Made by a program: the position numbers and the translations under genes | NCBI GenBank assembly: GCA_964247055.1 | Contig: OZ176059.1 | Span: forward strand, 1,674,001-1,738,000 | From: Paragordius varius | Lineage: Eukaryota; Nematomorpha | Reading direction: 5' to 3' | DNA: 64,000 nucleotides | Part shown: positions 54,349-64,000 of the stretch, in pieces | How positions within the stretch are numbered: the stretch's first letter is position 1 | How the letters are laid out: each line of letters begins with the position of its first letter | Notes under the pieces: generated by a model | Databases searched by the model: none | Seen by the model: the letters and a program-made list of their open reading frames with translations, nothing else | Told to the model about the DNA's origin: nothing

Positions 54349-54637
54349 CAGTTAAAATTGGAATCATACATACAAAACGTTAAAATATAGAGAGAAATAT
54401 TTTTTTCTAAAAGGCAACCATGCTATTTAAATTTTGAATTATTTTTATATATCTGATTATTTAAAACTGCAAATTGTATAATGGATAGTGTTACCAATAA
54501 ACATCTCTATCTCATACTTTAAAGTTTTTAACAATGAGTTAAATTTTGAAAAATTAAGGTTTCAAAAAGTATGGTTATCTTTTGGAAAAAAATTGTCTTT
54601 ATATTTTTATGTTTTGTCCGTATAATTTCAGTTACTG
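54349..54637. mobile_element. MITE family A, copy 10
   Basis: TA-flanked, CAGTTAAAATTGGAATCATA ... GTCCGTATAATTTCAGTTAC TG; arms around AAGGCAACCATGCTATTTAA and its mirror. Confidence 0.8.
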
Positions 54638-55081
54638 TAATATCTTATATATCAAAATTTTGGTTCAAAAAAGGCGTTGGTTTTTATTTGTATTTATATC
54701 CTTATTATAATAAAAATATAAGGAAACCTAAAAAGCAATAAAATTTAAAATCAAGGACTAATGCTCATTAGTTCAACTTATTTGAAATTTACGAAAAATC
54801 TAGCTAATTAATAAAAAATAAGTGTTGTCTTTAAGTACAAAGTATCAAGTTTGGTAGGAAAAATGTTGAATTTAAATGAAAAAAAGGGTATTTATACGAA
54901 AAACACCAAAATATGAATAATATAACATTTATTAAGGGTAATACATGTAACAGATGTGGGCGAAATATATAAACGTACACTTTTAAATATTACAAACCTG
55001 AAAAAGAAGAACAAAAAAAGAAATTATTTTTAAACAAAATTAATGATAAAAGTAAGCATTAAAACAATCTGATACGATAAA

Positions 55082-55307
55082 CAGTCATGTATCCTTTATT
55101 TTAGCAAAAATTTATATTTTTTTCGTTAAATGGGTATAACTATTTGGTAAAGAATGGCAAAAACAAGAGCTCTATTTAACAATATCATATATTCATCAAA
55201 AGTATAAGATTACTATAGAGCTCTTGTTTTTTCCAATCTTTACCAATTATTTATCTCATTTAACGAAAAAAATATAAATTTTTGCTAAAATAAGGGATAC
55301 ATGACTG
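55082..55307. mobile_element. MITE family C, copy 4
   Basis: CAGTCATGTATCCTTTATTT ... AAGGGATACATGACTG hairpin. The right flank is TA; the left flank has become AA. Confidence 0.8.
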
Positions 55308-55538
55308 TAATATATCTATAATTTATAACTATTGAATATATGGTGGTGAGTGCGCGAACATATATATACGGATATTCAAACAAAAACATGTATGGAAAAA
55401 CAATTATATTGTAATGTAAAATAAATATGGTAGAATTATATAATTCTTTTAAAGTCAAAAAAAAGATTTAACATGTTTAAGATTATAATAGGAATAAAAT
55501 AGCAGAAAAGGGATATTAGTTTCATATTAACTTTAAAA

Positions 55539-55755
55539 CAGTGGTATACCCGACCCAGAAAATGGGCTTCATAAAAGCATTTATAACAGAAATTAGATCT
55601 GAGACTTTAATTTGAAAACAGAATAAAGATTAGCATTTTTTAAAGCTTTGAATAAGAGGAATCGATGGCCGTACAAAATTAGCTTAAATGATTTTTAGGG
55701 GGGCATAAAATATTTTGACAAGGGGCGCCTTGACAAAAAAGGTTGGAGACCACTG
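55539..55755. mobile_element. hAT MITE, copy 7, perfect target duplication
   Basis: CAGTGGTATACCCGACCC ... GGTTGGAGACCACTG between identical octamers CTTTAAAA (55531-55538 and 55756-55763). Confidence 0.9.
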
Positions 55756-55763
55756 CTTTAAAA

Positions 55764-56297
55764 AGTATTTAAAGACTGATTTGTGGTATCATCAAGAAAT
55801 TAATGAATTGGTTTAATTAAAACATATGTAATATATAACAAGCAAAATATAATTTTATCTATATAACAATAATAAGAATAATTTGTTCAATTCAAGAATA
55901 ATAAAATATGGGTAACGGTATAATTTTGACGAAAAAAAACATAAAGAATCATTAGGGTTATGAAAAATAAGCCGGAAACAAAAGGTATTTATAAAAAGTT
56001 AACATTTGGATAAGATAGGATAACGGATCCTAACTAACCATATAATGTTATAAGTAATAATATATCTAACACGTAATAAAAACGAAATGGATTCATGTAT
56101 ATATATGCAACAAAGAAATAAACTAAGAGGTTATACCAGGCTAACAAAAATAAATTGAATACATTTGTATTTTATCAAAAAACCATTTCTTTTATCAAAG
56201 CTCTCCCTTTAACGATATAGAGGCGGTCGACCAACAGTATTTTATAGGATTAAAGGCTATTTATAATCAGTATTTTTAAGACAATTTCTGGTCATAT
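55764..56297. other. 3' flank of the brat gene, AT-rich
   Basis: Probably contains the 3' UTR of the minus-strand brat gene; no element or exon recognised. Confidence 0.5.
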
Positions 56298-59200
56298 TCA
56301 TTTATAATTAGTTTTGGGGCTTGACAGTTTCTTAGTTTTACCATGAGTGCTTGTGGTTAGAAAAGATGTGCAAGGAGTAACGGTACTGCTTGCACATGTT
56401 TTCGTTACCGCAAGCGTGGTTGTAGGACGATGTATTAGGGCATCATTCACGAATGCCAATACATTGTCGTACGGAGACCAGTATTGAGGCTGGTAAAACG
56501 CTAAACTCCGAAGGGGTATATCCAACGTTTCAGCCATCTCATCCGTCGTGTAAGATGGGGCACAACATGTGCTATTAATAGATGTACTAGTTTGAGTATT
56601 TGTTTTGTTAGCGGATCTAACATTCTTATGGCTCAGAGTGGTACTCAATGTATTACCTCCTAATGTAGATGTTCCCGTAAATACAATTTTTCCAGCTTTG
56701 GGTAAAACAAATGTCGAATTCGTGTTATTACTACCGGTGCTAACGGGATAACGCAGTTGCGGAACAGATGGCATCGCCAAATTTGTCAACGTTTTGTTTG
56801 TCGTGTCATATAAAAATGTGCTATGGTAGTTAGAATTAGGGTAAGATTTGTTCGCTCCTGGTAACAATGGAATTGTGTGTAAGGAAGAAAGTTTTGCGGG
56901 TGGTTTATTTTCATTCATAATATTGTGGTGACTATTGTAATAGGGATAATAATTATATGATGATGACGCAGTTGTTGAAGGCGGAAATAGCGTAGCGTTT
57001 TGTTGCAATTGTTGCTGTTGTTTTTGTTGTAAAATCATGTAATTATGTTGCCAATGTTGGGTAAGTCGTGACAGGGTGGGATGTTCAAAGGGATGATGGG
57101 CTTGGACCGAAGAAACTAAACCGTCAACAGGATTATTAGTGGTTAAAACGATGTCACTCCTCGTGGTGCTCATACTATTAAAGGGTAATGGGAAGTAGGT
57201 GCTATTACCATAAGAAAAACTCGGTGGAGACGAATTTGGATTCGAGATATTTGTTGAAGTGCTATTGCTGGTTGTTGTTGTTGTCAGACTAAAACACGCT
57301 AGGGCACTCAAAACGTTGGCATCCTGTGTAACAGGACATGAACCATTATTGTAACGATAAACGTAAACGCGAAAATCTTTGCTAGCAACAACGACAGAAT
57401 CCTCGGCTAGTATGGCGACATCAAAGCACTGTGCATGTTTGACTTTGCTCTCCAATGCATCCAACAAATTACCTAACATTAGTAAAAAAATAAATACATT
57501 GACACAAAGGAGAGAAAGAAAACGGTGAACGCATGGCAAAATTTGATAAATCAATTTTAATCACGATTTTTAAGCGAATTAATACAAAAAATTTGTCAAA
57601 TGAATATGCATTTGAATCAGTTTTCGTGTTATACCATTATGATGAAAAGGATTTTAATTATGATTAACAAATGATAAAGTAATATGGGGGCTTTATTGTG
57701 ACTTATGGCATATAATTATTGACTAAAACGAAATTCAATAAGTCAATATAAAGTAATTATTAACAATTTAATTTAAACCGCGTAAGTTTTAAACCCTAAA
57801 TTAATAAGAAAAAAAATATTAATTTTACCTTGTTGATCAAATATTGTGAGATTGAAATTATTGTGATTATCAGCAACTATTAGACGACCCGTATAGTACT
57901 CAATGCCAACTCCTATGGGGTAATTAGTAAGTCCTGGTGCACCAATTTGTCGCAAATATTGGCCAGTGTAATCAAACACTTTAACACTGTGGGCCCGATT
58001 ATCACTGATAAAAATCTCCTGTTTATTGTTGACTGCCAAACCGTTTGGGAATTCAAGGTGTTTAGAGCAACCAAATTTGTGCACAACATCCCCTGTCCTG
58101 CTATCAAATATAACCACTCGCATCACCTTGCATTCCACAATGACAACTTTGGCATCATCGTCAACCGCTACGCCCCGCGGATGTTGCAAGATATCGGCCC
58201 CAAATTTCCGAACAAATTGGCCCGTTTTGGTGAAAATTTGGATTTGATGGGTTGGACTTCGTTCTGTAACGACAATATCACCGCTAGCTCGAACCGTCGC
58301 CACACGATTAGGGTAAAGTAATTGGCCATCACGTTTCCCACACTCACCAAACTGGTACTTAAAACGGCCTTCACGGTCAAAAATTTGGATTCTATGGTTA
58401 TTAGTATCAGCAACGATAATGTCACCTTGTGCGTTAACTGTTACACCACTAGGCTCTGTAAATTGACCATCAAGCAATCCAAACTCCCCAAATTTGCTGT
58501 GATAAATCATTTTTCTACGTTTAATTTGAACATTTGGAGGTTTAACATCAACATCCAGGTTGTTGGTACAATAGGCATCGCCCTCCACTGTAGCCGCATT
58601 TTTTAAGCTGTTAGATGGGTTATCAAGGTTAGCTGAAAGGGATGGTGGGAGAAAACAAAAATTTTCACCATTAAATATCGGTGGATTGGGATACGCATTT
58701 AACATTGCTAAAGTATCGCTTTTTATCAGTTGATCACCCAAAATAGTTGAGGGAGAACACACTTTTATATTACCAGTAGTGTGGTCTTGACTATTGAAAG
58801 AAGTTGTACCATTTAATAAGCAGTTCCTTTTAGCATCATTACTTAACTCGAGCGTGATCCCATACGTTGACGAATCATTATTTTGTATCCAAAATTTTTG
58901 TAGCAAACGATCATGCCGTGACGTCTCAAAACACATGTTATCTTTAACATGTCCAAAGGCATTCTTAACAACATTCGGTATGGCTGGTGAATAGGTTATA
59001 AATTCAATATCATAATTTAGTATATGTTGGGCAACAAGATCAGGTGATACATAAAGAATCCAAGCTACATCAGAAGTAAGAAGAGGTTTAAGCTTTTCCA
59101 TAGCTTCATTCATCATATCCTCGTTCTTGCCATTAACATCATGATTGTTAAGAGATAAGTTTGTGGTTCCATTATTGTTGTTGGTAGAAGTAACATTATT

Positions 59201-60448
59201 TATTTCAACTGAATTTAGCGATGATTTGCCAACATAGTGTACAAAGTCTTTAGACCGCTTCGAGAGTTCACGCAACTTTTGACTGATTTGGGCCAGCTTT
59301 GCATGCTTTGTCACATAAGATGATTCAATCTCCTTCAACACATCACTCTTCCGGGCTTCAATGGCATTGTGAAAACTCATAGTGGCATCCCCAACATCCC
59401 TTTTAGCTTGTAGGTATTGACCATTCAATTGATTTGTCGTTTTCTCCACATTTTTCAAAATGATATCATACTCAAGCAGACGGTTATTGATAACGTCAAT
59501 GGCTGCCTTAGATTTATCGTCTGAGCTACTAATATTATTACCTATTGTGTTAATTATTACATCATTTGTTGAATTTGATGAATTGATATTGTGATCTTTG
59601 TTAACATAACCGCCGTTTGAAATGAGTGATGACACCTCGGTATTCAAGGTTTGTTGTTGTTTTACGGTAGGATTATTTGGTAAAGATGGCACGTTTAAGG
59701 CGATACCGTCATGACCTGCTCGTAAATGTTCGTTAGCAAAACAGAGTGGACACTCTATGACAATGTTACAAGTATTACAATAATGCCTATAGGATTCATT
59801 TTGTACTGGGTGCTTTGGACATTTGCCCGTTGGTGGCGTGCTAAATTGCGATGATGATACTTTTTCAAGTTTTTCAGCATCGTTTGAGGTAATAATGTTA
59901 TTATCTAGGGAAGTTGATGATATACCATCAGTACTTATATTATCATCCATATCATGATGAGGAAAATCGCTATTGTGTGGCCTATTATTGCCGTTGTAAA
60001 AAAAGGATTGCCATAGTGCTTTAGTCATTAAGGCTTGAAAACCACCCTTCTCCGTAAATATGGGAGTTGTTTGATGACAAATTGGACAAATGATTAAGGA
60101 TGATTTATTATTATTATGGCCAATAAAAAAATCTTGTGGGCCAGATGAGTGTGCTTCAAGGCAAATCGAGCATAATTGATGAAAACAAGATAGTATACGA
60201 ATATGATTTGGATCGGTTTCTAAAGAGCTATTTTCTTCAACATTACAACCTGGACATTTCCATTTAGTGGCGATGATTTGATGGTCTGCCAACTTTTCAC
60301 CGTTATTTTTAACATAATCGTAAAAATCTTCAGTTTTACCTAATATATATAACATAAACTGTATACTTGTCGAATTAGCTAAGCTGTTAATAGTGTCTCC
60401 ACACCAAAGAAGCAACTTGCTGTTTGAATTAATGGCACTGGAGGTCAT
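56298..60448 (-). CDS. TRIM-NHL translational repressor of the Brat/NCL-1 type, two exons
   Basis: Exon 60448-57829 (873 codons plus one base) joins exon 57472-56298 across a 356-nt intron, giving 1264 residues. Domains: RING-type zinc cluster (C65, C68, C88, H90, C93, C96, C121, C124); B-box (CPKHP at 210, CNTC at 224, CPLC at 233, then HLRAGH); coiled coil about 315-405; Asn-rich linker; six NHL repeats from about 648. The NHL part (FGEFGLLDGQFTEPSGV, VADTNNHRIQIFDREGRF, TERSPTHQIQIF, VVECKVMRVVIFD, HKFGCSKHLEFPNGLAV, FISDNRAHSVKVF, ADNHNNFNLTIFDQQG) is nearly identical to fly Brat. The sixth repeat is completed by exon 2 (LESKVKHAQCFDVAIL, VASKDFRVYVYRY), which fixes the splice. The positively charged NHL face of this family binds mRNA and represses growth genes. 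Unusual: a recognisable RING, lost in fly Brat, and a Ser/Thr/Asn/Gln-rich tail of about 340 residues after the propeller, where Brat ends within about 10. Confidence 0.95.
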
Positions 60449-60909
60449 ACTTGATTATAATAGAAATAGATGCTTTATAATGATAAAAATAAAGAAAACG
60501 GAAAACAATTAAACGAGTAACATTTTAAACGGGTAACAAAAATGCACAGGGAAGTAATCAAATCACACCATAAAAACTAATTTTTTGAATAATTCATTTC
60601 AGCACAATATGTATGGTTGTCTCGTTTGAGCACAACTGTTTTTAATAATTTAAACTTGTTATTCCGCAACATGAAACATCTAAAATTTTGGCACAGGATT
60701 TATTTAACACTAGGCCATAAATATAACATAAGATATTTTGCTTTGATCTCGTCTTTAATAATTGGTTTACTACCAATCTATAGTAAACTAAAATTTAATA
60801 TATTTAACATTTTATCACCGGGTAGTTTAATATCCTATAGCGATTTGAAAATTTGAATATCTTTGTGTTTAAGGTATTAAGCCGAATAAAATATACTCTC
60901 TTTGGTTTT

Positions 60910-61160
60910 TTCGGCGCATTATGAGAAGTTTTTTAAAAAATGTAAATTTGTAAAAATACCCTCATCTCAAACTTTTTTGCCGCAATTTTCTTCCATAAAT
61001 TTTTTTGAATCGTTATTACAACCAGCCAATGTATATTATGGTTTAAATGTAAACAATTAATACAGCAAACATATATCTTGATTTTAATATCTGCTATTCG
61101 TTTTAATTTTGGAGGTGTCCCAATTTCATACTACACAAGTCAAAAAACTGTAAATATATA
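60910..61160. repeat. Dispersed repeat, copy 2 (upstream of brat)
   Basis: CTCATCTCAAACTTTTTT then GCCGCAATTTTCTTCC, TGTATATTATGGTTTAAATG and GAGGTGTCCCAATTTCATAC match 33120-33370 in order and orientation. Confidence 0.65.
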
Positions 61161-62149
61161 TACATTTAATATATGCTTGATAATTGAATTTTAACGAAAA
61201 TAACTCTTAAAAACTATATTTTATTTATAAAACTGAGCTCTAGGTACCCCAAAAAGTAAATTAAAACAAAAAGAGAATAGGTAATAAATTTTCTAATTTT
61301 AAATGTCGGTTCCAAAAGTTAAAAAGTTTTAAATCTGTGTGAAAATAATTCCATATAAATAAAGGCGAAGGATGCGAGATTAGAATCGGGGGTTGATGAA
61401 AAAAGTATTCTGATAGAAAGATTTCTTCAAAGCTATGTGGTTTTGTTTTGGCCCTTAGTGATATAAGATTTTATACAAATTTGTGCCAAGTGCTCCATAT
61501 CAGAAAACGGCGAAATTTGACCACATTTTAGTTCTAAAATTTTTTGATGAAACAATGCTCCATTCCGAAAAACATCACAAAAATATATTTTATAAAAGCA
61601 AAACAATATAAGTGTTTTAGTTTTTAGATGTAAACTCCGAAAGTCACGCAAAAATGCCGGAATTTTGCGTTAAAATTTTTATATAATGCTAAATTTTGGC
61701 ATTAAAACCTATTTTTTTAAAATTCAATAATTTTAGAAAAATTGAATTATTATATAAATTTTGTTGGAGCACACTTCCTCCTATTTTTGGGGATGATCAA
61801 AATTCTATAAAATCGCTCAAAAACATTTTTTCTATGATGTGATGATGCACAATTATTTTTCATTCAAATATTCGGTTGCCCCTAAATCTATGTCAAATAT
61901 AAATTGTGTTTTAATAAAAATTTGAACAAAATTGGAAGTAAACGAATATTTATAAAATTCTAAAGCGATCGAAAGGTTCAAAATCACCAAATATAGAAAA
62001 AATGTTTTTACAATATCTCAAATCTTTTTATACCGTTTCCATCATACCTAAAAAAAGGATTATTTTCGCTTCAACAAAATTTTGATAAAAACTAAATTTT
62101 TATAAAAAGTATGCATTTTTTAAAATTTATTTTTTATCGTGCAATAAGA

Positions 62150-63130
62150 CATTTTTTTATCAAAAAAATTTTTCCGTTTAAGAAGAGCAAAAAAATTAGG
62201 ACTTTCGGATCCCACATCTAAAACGTAAAATTTTTAAAGCGTTTTGCTTTTGATAAAATATATTTTATTGTTATTTTTCAGAATGAACATTCTTTCATCA
62301 TAAAATTTTATTAATAAAATGGGGTAAAATTATGTTGTTTTCTGATATTAAGCGATTACCACAAAATTGTAATAACTTTCTTATATCACTCGTAAGCCCC
62401 AAAAATAAAATAATCATAAGATTCCTGATACATTTTTCTATCGTAATATATAAATCATCATGAAATTTGTACACTGAATATTTGCTAAATATTGACATCA
62501 GAAAAATTTCCCAAAAATTTAATAAAAAATATACAGTGCAGAGTCTCTTTTTACCTTTATTATTAAACGGTATGGACTTATATAATTAAACATGTAAATT
62601 CAACACCTTTTTACCGAAAAATGAATGTACTGCTTCAACATAAATTTGAAGGTGAATGAATTGATTATCATAGTATTTATGAAAATTGTTATAATATTTT
62701 AAGATTTTTTACGGTTTCAATCATGCCTCAAAACAGTATAAATTACGCTTTAACAGAATTTGGCAAAATTCGATTATCGAATATGTATTATTTGAAAAAT
62801 TATGTTATTATAGAGTGTTATTGCCTCATCATTTTCGCCTTAAATGGCGAAAAAAATTGGGGCTTTCGAAGACAAGATGTAAAAAAATATTTTGCATTTT
62901 TTTCTATTTAGGATACATAGTCATATTTATTTAATTAAAGCATTTGGCTTATATAAAAAAATATTTTAAACAATATAGCGACTTTCACTTGTTATATGGA
63001 TTAGCACAAAAGTGTATAGCTTTTTTATATCACTCGTAAAGGCCAAAACTATGACACCATGATGAATCTGACACATTTTACAACCAGAATATATAAAATT
63101 TAACAGAGTATTTTATACTCCCCGTTGAAG
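62150..63130. repeat. Diverged direct repeat, period about 650-690 bp
   Basis: The block GGACTTTCGGATCCCACATC ... TTTCTTATATCACTCGTAAG ... CCTGATACATTTTTC (62200-62440) recurs as GGGCTTTCGAAGACAAGATG ... TTTTTATATCACTCGTAAAG ... TCTGACACATTTTAC (62860-63080). Confidence 0.6.
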
Positions 63131-64000
63131 GCAGTGTAATATGCGCTTGTTTTGTATTTAACGAAATTGAGGATTTACCACAAAATTATTCCAATAAGAA
63201 AATGTATCAGGATTATCATGGCCTTACATTTTTAAGAAAGTTATTTATACTTATGTGGTCAGTTCTCCAAATCAAAAAATGACAAAATTTGCGCACATTT
63301 AGAAATATAATTTTTTTTGTTGAAAGCTAAATACTTATTATCATAAACTGCTTATAAGAGAAGACAATATTTTTAAAAATATTATAATTTTTATATTTGG
63401 GCTCCGAGAGTCCTGAATTTTTTTGCTCTTCTAAAATGGTGGATCACGTAAATTAAACGCAAAAATGCCGGGATCGAGTGTGAAAAATTTAACTATATAC
63501 AAAATTTTGAAATTAATAAAAATATTTTTTGAAAATGCATACATTTTACAAAAATTTATTTTTTGGCAAAATTTTGTTAAACAATATTCTTGATGCATGG
63601 AAGATACGGTTAAAACCCTAAAGATATTATAAAAAACTATTTCTATATAATTTAATGATGCTGAAAATTTCTATCGCTTCAGAATTTTAACACTTGGAAA
63701 CAACATCAGTGTCCTTCTATACAAATTGGGGTATTGGCTACGCCAGGCCTGTTTACAAATACTTTAAAAAGTGTCAAAGAAATCACACCATGGCTATTTT
63801 TTCACTTACATAACATTATTAAACCGAAATAAATAAAAATATTTATTCACGCGTCAACGTGACATGTGTGGAATGGTATATTTATAAATAATGCAAAAAA
63901 ACCGCTTTTTCTATTTCGTTTATTTGATTCAAATTGGGGTATCTAAATACCCCAGACTAAATTTGAGTTAAGATTTTTAAGAAAGTACTGAAAACGGTCC

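Larger units (their letters stand above)
60449..64000. other. Upstream of brat: diverged repeat region
   Basis: No exon recognised. Contains the repeat shared with the golgin upstream region (60910-61160) and worn blocks related to one another and to 33-38 kb: TCTTATATCACTCGTAAG followed by CCAAAA (62380 and 63030; inverted near 61455), GACTTTCGGATCCCACATCT / GGCTTTCGAAGACAAGATGT (62200, 62860), and CGCAAAAATGCCGG (61650, 63465). The GGGGTATCTAAATACCCC palindrome lies near the right end at 63937. Confidence 0.5.

Overview
This window comes from the nuclear genome of a multicellular animal. It is very AT-rich, and the genes have spliceosomal introns. It carries two unmistakable metazoan developmental genes (a Frizzled receptor of the Fz1/2/7 type and a Brat/NCL-1 type TRIM-NHL protein), a ribosomal protein gene (RPS18) and a probable GRIP-domain golgin. 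All recognised host genes lie on the minus strand. Two introns are extraordinarily short (23 nt in RPS18, 26 nt in the golgin) while neighbouring introns in the same genes run to several kb. Introns of about 26 nt are known from dicyemid mesozoans, so a dicyemid or another fast-evolving, simplified spiralian is my best guess. That is inference; nothing here proves the species.

Layout. 0.75-1.5 kb: three exons of an unidentified gene. 3.8-4.4 kb: a complete short Helitron. 4.8-6.6 kb: two exons of an unidentified gene. 6.6-22.7 kb: a transposon graveyard with a decayed autonomous Helitron (10.3-12.3 kb), a hAT element (16.3-19.7 kb), a LINE scrap (21.2-21.7 kb) and many MITEs. 22.7-33.0 kb: an eleven-exon coiled-coil gene ending in a probable GRIP domain, its introns swollen by MITEs. 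33-39 kb: diverged tandem and dispersed repeats. 39.1-45.8 kb: RPS18, whose 6-kb second intron contains the whole intronless frizzled gene on the same strand. 46.5-52.4 kb: a PIF/Harbinger transposon with both of its genes, split by a second copy of the hAT element. 52.4-55.8 kb: MITEs. 56.3-60.4 kb: the brat/ncl-1 gene in two exons. 60.5-64 kb: diverged repeats.

The host genes serve different jobs: Wnt reception at the plasma membrane (frizzled), translational repression and cell-fate control (brat/ncl-1), the 40S ribosomal subunit (RPS18) and trans-Golgi tethering (golgin). I see no shared pathway; what links them is genome structure. The most notable observations are the frizzled-in-RPS18 nesting, the 23/26-nt introns beside kilobase introns, the hAT copy carrying a large inverted duplicate of its own transposase, and a clear chronology of nested insertions. 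All exon joins were checked by eye for GT/AG borders and codon phase only; no alignment or expression data were available.
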